From an uncultured Porphyromonadaceae bacterium (GTDB lineage: Bacteria > Bacteroidota > Bacteroidia > Bacteroidales > Muribaculaceae): a stretch of 21,148 nucleotides of DNA. The stretch spans positions 1 through 21,148 of the forward strand of contig CABRZA010000022.1 of NCBI GenBank assembly GCA_902475285.1, given 5' to 3'. Every line of letters starts with the position of its first letter. The first letter of the stretch is position 1. The position numbers and the translations under genes were made by a program. Below are positions 1-6,485 of the stretch, in pieces. The notes beneath the pieces are model-generated. The model ran no database searches, was not told the DNA's origin, and saw only the letters and a list, made by a program, of their open reading frames with translations.

Positions 1-10
1 GGGCGGTTAC

Positions 11-107
11 AAAAAAAGCGTGAGATGCTCTACTTGTTGCTCTCTCCGCTCATAGAGGCTCTCGCATTGCCTATCACAGTAGAAAGAGCAACGCCGAAGC
101 CTCACGC
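11..107 (-). terminator. terminal stem and T tract of the candidate RNA
   Basis: GCGTGAG (18-24) pairs with CTCACGC (101-107), and GTTGCTCT (36-43) pairs with AGAGCAAC (85-92), giving a nested hairpin. On the minus strand it is followed directly by seven T residues (17 to 11), the form of an intrinsic terminator. The apical loop is larger than in ordinary terminators, so the stem may be part of a folded RNA. Confidence 0.45.
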
Positions 108-335
108 TGTATGATATATCAATGAGAGGTTGCAACGAGCAATCTCTACAATATTATCATACCGGAAGGCATCTACCGTTGCTACGTTCCTGACTGTAAT
201 TGAAGAATTTGCGAGATTCCTATGAGCCAAGAATTAGCGTAAGTAAACGCTTTCATTATGTATTGCCACGACAAGCGCCATGGCGATAACTGCATCCCGC
301 CCCGTGCCCATATCGGGCCTCGGCGTGCGATATAC
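11..335 (-). ncRNA. candidate structured small RNA
   Basis: No protein gene is convincing here, although this stretch has its own leftward promoter (340-370) and ends in a stem followed by seven T residues (11-17 read on the minus strand). The predicted transcript is about 320 nt. It contains a long terminal hairpin (18-107) and a second hairpin in which GAGA/TTGC (124-133) pairs with GCAA/TCTC (139-146) around a GG bulge. A 62-residue open frame at 182-370 begins upstream of the predicted transcription start and resembles no family I know. I cannot assign a known RNA family: I see no tmRNA tag and no RNase P signature. The call is an inference from promoter plus terminator geometry. Confidence 0.35.
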
Positions 336-339
336 ACGG

Positions 340-370
340 CAAAGGTAGACACATTTCCCCATTTCTGCAA
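340..370 (-). promoter_or_regulatory. Bacteroidetes-type promoter for the leftward RNA
   Basis: On the minus strand, TACCTTTG (347 to 340) matches the TAnnTTTG -7 box. A TTG (370 to 368) lies 20 bases upstream, close to the usual -33 spacing. Transcription would start near 334 and run left, away from the hip genes. Confidence 0.5.
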
Positions 371-497
371 TTCTTATTGCAAAAATTTTAATGAAGGTCG
401 ATTTTTGCCACTTCCACTTCTCTGCGCCTCTGCGTGAGATTAAACTGTCGAGGCGGTTTATCCAGGGGCTCTGTGCGAGGCTTCGTACTGCCAGTGG

Positions 498-1502
498 TTA
501 TTCCGACACTCGGTTGAAGCGGGTTATGCGCTCGTTGACGATGCGGACGTAGGTGCGTTTGAGCTTGGGGGAGAGGTAGCTGTTGTCGACAAGCCGTTGG
601 GCCGCATCGGGGAAAGAAGTGTAACGGTCGAGGATTCTGTCGATACGTTTCTTCACGAGGCCTATCTTGATTCCGAAGCGCTCGAAATCAAGACGGCAGG
701 CATGCCCGGTGCGCTCGAGCACGTCGCTCTTTTCCATATCGGGCGACAGGCCTCCGTCGAGGCCGAAATCATCGCCGTCGACGTGAAGACCGGTATTGAT
801 CAAATCGTAGGCCGGAGCCAAGCGATAGTCCTGCCCGTCGAGTATCAACGAGAAATTTTTAAGGTGCGCATCGCCGTTGGCATAAATGTAATTGAAAACC
901 ACAAGCTCGAAGAAGCGCTCCATGTCGACCATCCATGCGGCCACATTCGCTCTTATAGCCTTTGCAATATCTTCATAGCATCCGTTGTATTTGAAGTGCA
1001 ATCCGGCCGTAGGCTCGTTGCGGCCTATCAAAGAGGCGAAATCCTCCATCGGTAATTTCGAGCCGTCGGGGAGGATGTCGAAACGGAGAGTAATATATAC
1101 CGCCTGACCTTTGGGCGTAAAGCACAGCCCGTTGGCGGCCGTGGATATGCCGTAGACCTGCGAGGCAATCTGCATGGTGAGATGTTCGTTGGCCGGAATC
1201 ATCTTGCGGTCGCGCAGAGTGCGGTCCCATGGCGCGGGTTTCAATATGTGCGTGGAGCGCTCTTTATCGCCGGCAATACATATATGGCCATGGCTGATTA
1301 CAGCAGGAAATTTCTCCTGCACTCCCGACACCGATATGCGGCGCATGGCTTCGGCAATCTCGCCGATATTTCGGAACTCGTCGATATCAAAGCCAAGCAT
1401 CGGATTCACTTTTGGCGCCCCAAACAGCGTTCTGGCCGCCTTCGGGCTATATGTATCAAATCCCTCCACGAGAGAAGAGGGGCAGCTCTTTATTTCAATC
1501 AT
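498..1502 (-). CDS. hipT: HipT-like serine/threonine kinase toxin (HipA C-terminal type)
   Basis: This is a 334-residue HipA-fold kinase without the N-terminal subdomain, which is encoded separately just upstream. Visible motifs in order: a glycine-rich ATP loop SVSGVQEK (57-64) with an S-x-S serine pair at 57 and 59; HILKP (85-89), which includes a candidate ATP-binding lysine; NEH (105-107); the catalytic loop NGDAHLKN (209-216); and the metal-binding APAYD (229-233). In the characterised HipBST system the kinase is about 335 residues, phosphorylates tryptophanyl-tRNA synthetase, and carries regulatory serines at the same positions 57 and 59. The start ATG overlaps the end of the upstream HipS-like gene by 8 bases, so the two are probably co-translated. 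HipA-family membership is near certain. The HipT label and the target are inferred from the split gene arrangement and the serine pair. Confidence 0.85.
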   Translation of the reverse strand: MIEIKSCPSSLVEGFDTYSPKAARTLFGAPKVNPMLGFDIDEFRNIGEIAEAMRRISVSGVQEKFPAVISHGHICIAGDKERSTHILKPAPWDRTLRDRKMIPANEHLTMQIASQVYGISTAANGLCFTPKGQAVYITLRFDILPDGSKLPMEDFASLIGRNEPTAGLHFKYNGCYEDIAKAIRANVAAWMVDMERFFELVVFNYIYANGDAHLKNFSLILDGQDYRLAPAYDLINTGLHVDGDDFGLDGGLSPDMEKSDVLERTGHACRLDFERFGIKIGLVKKRIDRILDRYTSFPDAAQRLVDNSYLSPKLKRTYVRIVNERITRFNRVSE

Positions 1503-1824
1503 CGCTCGGTCTCCTTATATTTACGGCACCAATAAAATCTCTGTTGGCCATAGCTTCGAGCAGGCCGAAAAAATCCTTCTCATCAACTCGCAAAGAGCGG
1601 CATATCACACGCCGGTTGGCTCCCTCGGGAACCATATTTGAGAAAAACGGAAACAGGTGCTCCGAACTATACGCCTCGGCTCGTTTGGGTAGTGTTGCGG
1701 AAACAGGAGGCAGAGGAGATGCAAGATACTCCTCACAATACTGAAAAGAATATCCGGCCCCCGGATGCCGCTCGGTGAGCACCCCGGCTTTGGTATTATT
1801 GAAATAAACTTCAAGTTGTCTCAT
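1495..1824 (-). CDS. hipS: HipS-like protein (free HipA N-terminal subdomain)
   Basis: This 109-residue protein corresponds to the N-terminal subdomain of full-length HipA (the couple_hipA family). Typical elements are the opening VYFNNTKAGVL, the central segment PVSATLPKR, the signature LFPFFSNMVPEG, and the closing IGAVNI. It has no kinase motifs. In HipBST systems the separate HipS protein is the actual antitoxin that neutralises HipT, while HipB mainly provides DNA binding. Here it sits between the regulator and the kinase genes and overlaps the former by 4 bases (ATGA) and the latter by 8, so the three genes form one translationally coupled unit. Its antitoxin role is inferred from that family. 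Confidence 0.8.
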   Translation of the reverse strand: MRQLEVYFNNTKAGVLTERHPGAGYSFQYCEEYLASPLPPVSATLPKRAEAYSSEHLFPFFSNMVPEGANRRVICRSLRVDEKDFFGLLEAMANRDFIGAVNIRRPSDD

Positions 1825-2021
1825 ACTGTTTTCTTTATGCGGTATTCGATTTCGAGGCCGAGGACTTCAAGAATTTTCTTAACTGTGCCGAGTGCAGGAT
1901 TGCCCTTGCCGCGCTCTATATCCTTGATTGTGGCAAGCCCTACCTGCGACATTTCGGCAAGGTCCTGCTGGGTAAGAGCAAGCGTCTCACGCCGTTGCTT
2001 CATTATGTCTTTCAGCTCCAT
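1821..2021 (-). CDS. hipB: HipB-like HTH (XRE) regulator
   Basis: This 66-residue protein consists almost entirely of a Cro/C1-type helix-turn-helix. LTQQDLAEMSQVGLATIKDI (16-35) has the classic spacing, with TQQDLA as helix 2 and VGLATIKDIE as the recognition helix. It is the first gene of the split-HipA operon, and its stop overlaps the start of the next gene. It probably binds the two AAAGTA-N10-TACTTT palindromes just upstream (2081-2102 and 2143-2164), the first of which overlaps its own -7 box, giving autorepression. The start used is the only ATG that precedes the HTH closely, and it leaves a leader of about 50 nt from the predicted transcription start. Confidence 0.85.
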   Translation of the reverse strand: MELKDIMKQRRETLALTQQDLAEMSQVGLATIKDIERGKGNPALGTVKKILEVLGLEIEYRIKKTV

Positions 2022-2078
2022 AGTCCATTATAATAAACTTTTTCCACAAAAATAAGGAGAATATTCGATACCACCAAA

Positions 2079-2086
2079 CAAAAGTA
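2079..2086 (-). promoter_or_regulatory. hip operon -7 box
   Basis: TACTTTTG on the minus strand (2086 to 2079) matches TAnnTTTG and lies 58 bases before the hipB start. No good -33 TTG is visible at the expected distance. The box overlaps the left half-site of the proximal operator. Confidence 0.45.
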
Positions 2087-2102
2087 CAATAAATTATACT
2101 TT
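2081..2102. promoter_or_regulatory. putative HipB operator 1
   Basis: This is a perfect inverted repeat AAAGTA-N10-TACTTT, extended by one more pair on each side (AAAAGTA/TACTTTT). It covers the hip -7 box, so bound protein would block transcription. An identical half-site arrangement recurs 62 bases away. Confidence 0.55.
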
Positions 2103-2142
2103 TAAGGTACACAGCTCCAATCTGCCATAATAATGCGTGCAG

Positions 2143-2164
2143 AAAGTATGGTATATCATACTTT
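2143..2164. promoter_or_regulatory. putative HipB operator 2
   Basis: This is a second AAAGTA-N10-TACTTT palindrome with the same 10-base spacer. Pairing extends inward to AAAGTATG/CATACTTT. It lies 62 bases from operator 1, about six helical turns, so dimers on both would face the same side of the DNA. Confidence 0.55.
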
Positions 2165-2218
2165 TCCATCTCCGCCAATCCCCAATTTTCCATCATCAAT
2201 TCCCATTACCGCGGGCGA

Positions 2219-2250
2219 TTTGCGGCGGTGGGGATTTTTTCGTAACTTTG
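2219..2250 (+). promoter_or_regulatory. promoter of the sigma-54 activator to secG operon
   Basis: TTTG (2219-2222) and TAACTTTG (2243-2250) are separated by 20 bases, a good match to the Bacteroidetes -33/-7 promoter. The next gene starts at 2264, so the transcript has a very short leader. Confidence 0.6.
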
Positions 2251-2263
2251 TCGGCTACAATTC

Positions 2264-3475
2264 ATGCAAATGCAAGCTTCAGTCTCCAACTCCGAGCCCG
2301 ACGTGCAGGCTGCAAAACTGCGTTTCGGCATCATCGGCAATGCGCCCAAGCTCATTGCCGCCGTCGAGCGTGCCCTCCGCGTGGCGCCCATCGACCTCTC
2401 GGTGCTCGTAACCGGCGAGAGCGGCACCGGCAAAGAGTTCTTTCCTCAGATAATACACGCCTACAGCCCCCGCAAGCACGCCCGCTACATTGCCGTGAAC
2501 TGCGGCGCCATACCCGAAGGCACCATCGACTCCGAGCTTTTCGGCCACGAGAAAGGAGCCTTCACCGGCGCCGTCGACACCCGCAAGGGCTACTTCGAGG
2601 AGGCCGACGGAGGTACCATCTTCCTCGACGAGGTGGCCGAGCTGCCCCTCACCACACAGGCACGCCTGCTGCGCGTGCTCGAGAGCGGCGAGTTTCTGAA
2701 AGTAGGCTCGTCGAAAGTGCAGCGCACCAACATACGCATCGTCGCCGCCACAAACGTCGACCTGCTCCGCGCCGTGGCCGAAGGACGCTTCCGCGAGGAC
2801 CTTTACTACCGCCTCTCCACCGTGCAGATTCACATTCCGCCGCTGCGCGACCGTGGCAACGACCTGCGCCTGCTCACGCGCAAGTTTGCCTCCGACTTCG
2901 CCGAGCGCTACCGCATGCCGGCGGTGACCTTCGGCCCCGACGCCGAGAGCGCCATGCGCCGCTACCGCTGGCCCGGCAACGTGCGCCAGCTCAAAAACGT
3001 GGTGGAGCAGGTGGCACTCTTCGAGAGCGGGCGCACCGTCGACGGCGCCACGCTCGAAGGCTACCTTCCCGAAATTTCCGACACCCTCCTGCTGGCAATC
3101 CCCGACAGCGACGCACACAGCTATTCGCGCGAGCGCGAGATGCTCCTGGGCATGATATTCAACCTCCGCAGCCGCATCGACGCCTTGCAGAAGCGCCTCG
3201 ACGAGCACGGTGCCCCCGAAACCCTCCCCGAACTGCACAACCTCCCGGCCTCCACCGCCCTGGTGGTGCAGCGACGCGAGCCCGACACCGACGACTGCCG
3301 CGAGGTGCGTTGCGTCGACATCGAGTCGGCCCCCGAGACCCTCGAAGAGAACGAGCGCGAACTCATACGCCGTGCCCTCCACCGCAACGACGGCCACCGC
3401 AAGGCCGCCGCCGCCGAGCTCCGAATATCCGAGCGCACGCTCTACCGTAAAATTAAGGAATATGGTCTGGAATAA
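2264..3475 (+). CDS. sigma-54-dependent transcriptional activator (AAA+ and Fis-type HTH, no sensor domain)
   Basis: This 403-residue bacterial enhancer-binding protein would use ATP hydrolysis to remodel RpoN-RNA polymerase at promoters. Walker A is GESGTGKE (51-58), the sigma-54-contacting loop is GAFTGA (98-103), Walker B is GGTIFLDE (116-123), the arginine-finger region is RFREDLYYRL (175-184), and sensor II is WPGNVRQL (236-243). A Fis-like helix-turn-helix ends the protein (KAAAAELRISERTLYRKIKE). The AAA+ module begins almost at the N-terminus, so there is no receiver, PAS or GAF domain; activity must be set by expression level or a partner. About 90 residues of linker separate AAA+ from the HTH. 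It heads an operon with lptE, an unknown gene and secG. A second in-frame ATG at 2270 is a possible alternative start. Confidence 0.92.
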   Translation: MQMQASVSNSEPDVQAAKLRFGIIGNAPKLIAAVERALRVAPIDLSVLVTGESGTGKEFFPQIIHAYSPRKHARYIAVNCGAIPEGTIDSELFGHEKGAFTGAVDTRKGYFEEADGGTIFLDEVAELPLTTQARLLRVLESGEFLKVGSSKVQRTNIRIVAATNVDLLRAVAEGRFREDLYYRLSTVQIHIPPLRDRGNDLRLLTRKFASDFAERYRMPAVTFGPDAESAMRRYRWPGNVRQLKNVVEQVALFESGRTVDGATLEGYLPEISDTLLLAIPDSDAHSYSREREMLLGMIFNLRSRIDALQKRLDEHGAPETLPELHNLPASTALVVQRREPDTDDCREVRCVDIESAPETLEENERELIRRALHRNDGHRKAAAAELRISERTLYRKIKEYGLE

Positions 3476-3977
3476 ACTTCGCCTCATCGCCGCAGCGGCA
3501 ATTTGCACGCTCCTGGCGGCGTGCAGCATAAAGTATACCTTCAACGGCTCAGCGCTCGACTACAACGTATACCGCACCATAAGCGTGTCCGAATTTCCCA
3601 TTCGCGCCGCCCTGGTTTACCCTCCCCTGCAACCGATGTTCGAGAACGCCCTCAACGACTACATCGACAAGAACACCCGCCTGCAGGTGACCGACGGCGC
3701 ATCCGACCTCCAGCTCGAAGGCGAAATCACCGGCTACAACCTCTCGCCGCAGGCCGTATCGGAAGACGGCTACGGCTCAATGACGCGCCTCACCATACAG
3801 GTGCGGGTGAAGTATACCGACAACAAGGCCGAGGGCAAGGACGTCGACCAGACGTTCAGCGCCTACCGCGACTTCCCATCCTCCGAGATGCTCACCGACG
3901 TGCAGGACCAGCTCTGCGACGAGATAACACAGGAACTTGTCGAACTGATTTTCAACGCCACTCTCGGCGACTGGTAA
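3462..3977 (+). CDS. lptE: LptE-family LPS-assembly lipoprotein
   Basis: This is a 171-residue lipoprotein. The N-terminus is a basic, hydrophobic signal with lipobox LAAC, making Cys21 the lipidated residue. The mature part has the SxKYTFNGSALDY opening and the alternating strand/helix pattern of the Bacteroidetes LptE family, ending in QELVELIFN. LptE plugs the LptD barrel in the outer membrane and helps insert LPS. The start at 3462 was chosen because it gives a complete signal peptide, follows an AAGGAA purine run, and overlaps the preceding gene by 14 bases. Upstream in-frame codons lie inside the activator gene and do not resemble protein. Confidence 0.85.
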   Translation: MVWNKLRLIAAAAICTLLAACSIKYTFNGSALDYNVYRTISVSEFPIRAALVYPPLQPMFENALNDYIDKNTRLQVTDGASDLQLEGEITGYNLSPQAVSEDGYGSMTRLTIQVRVKYTDNKAEGKDVDQTFSAYRDFPSSEMLTDVQDQLCDEITQELVELIFNATLGDW

Positions 3978-4780
3978 TGGAGCAGCAAGATATCGAAAGC
4001 CTCTTCCTGCGCCTGCGCGCCCTCCCCGACGGCACCCCCGCCGATGCCGCCGACGCCCGCGCCATGCTCGACGCCGTGCGCCGTTTCCCCGCATTCACCG
4101 CCGGCGCCGTGGAGCTGCTGCGGCATCTGCCGGCCGACATGGAGGCCGAAGCTCCGGCACTCAAAGCCGTCGTGGCACTCGGTGCTCTCAGCACCGACGC
4201 CCTAATGTACGCCTCGCGCGGCAAGGCGTGGAGCGACTTCTATCCCGAGACCGCCGCCCCCGCCGCACCGCAGACCGACGACGTAATCGACGTCTTCCTG
4301 CGCACCTACGGCAGCACGTCGCCCGAAGAGGACGCCCAGCTCGAACGCCTCATCTTCAACCCGGCGCCCGACTATGCCGAGCTCCTGGCGCGGCAGGAAC
4401 AGGAAGAGCTCCCCACACCGGCCGACACCCCCGCCGACGCCGACGACCAGATGGCGCGAATCAACGCCTTCATCACCACCCACCACCCTGCCCGCGCCGA
4501 CGAACCCGAGCCCGCGCCCAAGCGCCGCCCGCGCAACGAACCGCGCCCCGCGAAGGCTCCCGCACCCGCCGACGACTCCCTACTCAGCGAAAGTCTGGCA
4601 AAATTATTCATAAAACAGGGCCGTTATGAGCGTGCTTTTGAAATTATATCGTCGCTAAGTTTGAAATTTCCAAAAAAAAGTGCTTACTTTGCAGACCAAT
4701 TGCGATTTTTGCAGAAACTGATAATAAACCGGCGCCACATGGAGAGCCAAAACCCCTCCGGCGACGCCAAAGAAAAATAG
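3977..4780 (+). CDS. uncharacterised protein with conserved TPR-like tail
   Basis: This 267-residue, probably cytoplasmic protein has no signal peptide or membrane segment. The first 145 residues are helix-rich and acidic. Residues 145-205 are a low-complexity Pro/Ala/Glu/Arg linker. The last 60 residues contain AKLFIKQGRYERAFEIISSL followed by FPKKSAYFADQLRFLQKLI, which reads as one and a half tetratricopeptide repeats. That tail is encoded by noticeably more AT-rich DNA (about 4600-4740) than the rest. Start and stop are tightly coupled: the lptE stop and this ATG share a base (TAATG), and secG begins 8 bases after its end. A protein with this tail between lptE and secG is, as I recall, typical for Bacteroidales. 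Its function is unknown, though the neighbours suggest an envelope or secretion role. Confidence 0.75.
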   Translation: MEQQDIESLFLRLRALPDGTPADAADARAMLDAVRRFPAFTAGAVELLRHLPADMEAEAPALKAVVALGALSTDALMYASRGKAWSDFYPETAAPAAPQTDDVIDVFLRTYGSTSPEEDAQLERLIFNPAPDYAELLARQEQEELPTPADTPADADDQMARINAFITTHHPARADEPEPAPKRRPRNEPRPAKAPAPADDSLLSESLAKLFIKQGRYERAFEIISSLSLKFPKKSAYFADQLRFLQKLIINRRHMESQNPSGDAKEK

Positions 4781-4787
4781 TTGAACT

Positions 4788-5147
4788 ATGTATTATGTCA
4801 TCATTGTCTTGACAGTTATCGTTGCGGTGCTCCTCATCGGCATCGTCCTCATTCAGAAATCGAAAGGCGGCGGCCTCTCGTCGCAGTTCGGCGGTGCCGG
4901 CGCCGTGATTGGCGTCCGCCAGACCAACAGCTTCCTCGAAAAGGCCACATGGACCCTCGTGGGCTGCCTGGTGCTCCTCTCGGTGATTTCTTCGTTCACC
5001 ATGCCCAAGCGCGCCACCGCCAACGAGCTCCGCACACAGCCCGTAGCAGCTCCCGCAGCTGCTGCCGCTCCCGCAGGCCAGTTCGACACCCCGGCTGCCG
5101 TTCCCGCTGCCGAGACTCCCGCCGAAGCTCCCGCTCAGGGCGAATAA
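4788..5147 (+). CDS. secG: preprotein translocase subunit SecG
   Basis: This 119-residue inner-membrane protein is an accessory subunit of the SecYEG channel. It shows two transmembrane segments (about 2-21 and 56-75) flanking the conserved cytoplasmic loop LIQKSKGGGLSSQFGG (21-36). The C-terminal 40 residues are an Ala/Pro-rich extension, common in Bacteroidetes SecG and of no known function. It is the last gene of the operon that begins with the sigma-54 activator, and a hairpin follows 31 bases after the stop. Confidence 0.93.
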   Translation: MYYVIIVLTVIVAVLLIGIVLIQKSKGGGLSSQFGGAGAVIGVRQTNSFLEKATWTLVGCLVLLSVISSFTMPKRATANELRTQPVAAPAAAAAPAGQFDTPAAVPAAETPAEAPAQGE

Positions 5148-5178
5148 CTGTCGCGACAAGCGCACATCCCACACTCCT

Positions 5179-5207
5179 CCATATCCCGCGCCTGCCGCGG
5201 GGTATGG
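5179..5207 (+). terminator. hairpin downstream of secG
   Basis: CCATATCCCGCG (5179-5190) pairs with CGCGGGGTATGG (5196-5207) over 12 bp with one G-T pair and a 5-base loop. No T tract follows, so it may be a factor-assisted terminator or an mRNA 3' end stabiliser. Confidence 0.55.
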
Positions 5208-5216
5208 TGTGTTGTA

Positions 5217-5224
5217 TACCTTTG
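5217..5224 (+). promoter_or_regulatory. -7 box of the U32 gene
   Basis: TACCTTTG fits TAnnTTTG and ends 7 bases before the ATG at 5232, implying an almost leaderless transcript. No clear -33 TTG is visible because the terminator hairpin occupies that position. Confidence 0.45.
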
Positions 5225-5231
5225 ACTGCAT

Positions 5232-6485
5232 ATGAAAAGAAGCGATTTTGAGGTAATGGCCCCTGTGGGCAGCTACGACTCCCTCGCCGCCGCCATCGAC
5301 GCCGGCGCCGACGCCGTATATTTCGGTGTCGAGGGCCTGAACATGCGCTCGCGCTCGAGCGCCAACTTCACCCTCGACGACCTCCGCCACATAGTGGCCA
5401 TCTGCCGAGAGAAGAACGTAAACACCTACCTGACGGTCAACACCATAGCCTACGACGACGACATCCCCAAGGTCGACGCCATCCTCGACGCCGCCCGCGA
5501 GGCCGGCATCACCGCCGTAATTGCCTCCGACATTGCCGTAATCCGCGCATGCCGCCGCAAGGGCGTGGAGGTGCACATCAGTACACAGTGCAACATCTCC
5601 AACACCGAGGCCGTGCGTTTCTATGCCCAGTGGGCCGACGTAGTGGTGCTCGCACGCGAGCTCAACCTCGACCAGGTGCGCGCCATCGCCGACGCCATCG
5701 ACCGCGAGAACATCACCGGCCCCCGCGGCGAGAAGGTGAAGATCGAAATGTTCTGCCACGGCGCCCTCTGCATGGCCGTATCGGGCAAGTGCTACCTCAG
5801 CCTTCACCAGATGAACTCCAGCGCCAACCGGGGCGCATGCACGCAGATTTGCCGGCGAGGCTACGAAGTGACCGACCTCGAGACCGGCGACAGTCTCAAC
5901 GTCGACAACAAATACATCATGTCGCCCAAGGACCTCAAAACCATACACTTCCTCGACCGCATGGTCGATGCCGGAGTGCGTGTGTTCAAAATCGAGGGCC
6001 GTGCCCGCGGCCCCGAGTATGTGGCCACCGCCGTGCGCTGCTACTCCGAGGCCCTCGAGGCCATATGCGTAGGCACCTACGGCGCCGAGGCCGTGGCGCG
6101 CTGGGACGAAGAACTCGCAAAAATCTTCAACCGAGGCTTTTGGAACGGTTATTACCTCGGCCAGCGCCTGGGCGAATGGTCGGGCAAATACGGCTCCTCG
6201 GCCACGCGCGTCAAGCAGTACGTGGCCAAGGGCGTGAAGTGGTACTCGCGCTTGGGCGTGGGCGAGTTCTTCATGGAAGGTGCCGAGCTCTGCCGTGGCG
6301 ACGAGGTAGTCATCACCGGCCCGACGACGGGCGCCGTAATCATCACCGTCGACGACATCCGCGTCGACGGCCGCAGCGTGGAGCGCACCGTAAAGGGCGA
6401 GAGCTTCTCGATAGCCGTCCCGGGCAAAATACGTCCCGCCGACCGCCTCTACCGCTGGCTGCCAACCGATTTATCTAAGGAATAG
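5232..6485 (+). CDS. peptidase U32 family protein (TrhP-like tRNA hydroxylation)
   Basis: This 417-residue cytoplasmic protein belongs to the U32 family, whose best-known members TrhP and RlhA hydroxylate tRNA U34 or 23S rRNA and are not true peptidases. The N-terminal barrel opens with EVMAPVGSYDSLAAAIDAGADAVYFG (described here by residues 7-32). The family signature is EMFCHGALCMAVSGKCYLS (172-190) followed by NRGACTQIC (199-207); Cys175, 180, 187, 203 and 207 are candidate iron-sulphur or structural ligands. The C-terminal part has the small beta-barrel of the family, ending GKIRPADRLYRW. Length and motifs indicate an intact enzyme. It is a single-gene unit whose last 15 bases overlap the convergent wbqC-like gene. 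The exact RNA substrate cannot be told from sequence alone. Confidence 0.88.
   Translation: MKRSDFEVMAPVGSYDSLAAAIDAGADAVYFGVEGLNMRSRSSANFTLDDLRHIVAICREKNVNTYLTVNTIAYDDDIPKVDAILDAAREAGITAVIASDIAVIRACRRKGVEVHISTQCNISNTEAVRFYAQWADVVVLARELNLDQVRAIADAIDRENITGPRGEKVKIEMFCHGALCMAVSGKCYLSLHQMNSSANRGACTQICRRGYEVTDLETGDSLNVDNKYIMSPKDLKTIHFLDRMVDAGVRVFKIEGRARGPEYVATAVRCYSEALEAICVGTYGAEAVARWDEELAKIFNRGFWNGYYLGQRLGEWSGKYGSSATRVKQYVAKGVKWYSRLGVGEFFMEGAELCRGDEVVITGPTTGAVIITVDDIRVDGRSVERTVKGESFSIAVPGKIRPADRLYRWLPTDLSKE

Noticed and set aside
182..370. 62-residue minus-strand protein gene
   Set aside because: It begins upstream of the predicted transcription start and contains no recognisable domain. The region is better explained by an RNA.
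2279..3544. 421-residue open frame on the minus strand opposite the sigma-54 activator
   Set aside because: It is antisense to a gene with complete AAA+ motifs. It has Val/Ala/Gly/His-rich composition typical of shadows of GC-rich codons and no known domain.
4644..5948. 434-residue minus-strand open frame
   Set aside because: It runs across three plus-strand genes (the unknown protein, secG, U32) and their promoters. Its composition is shadow-like.
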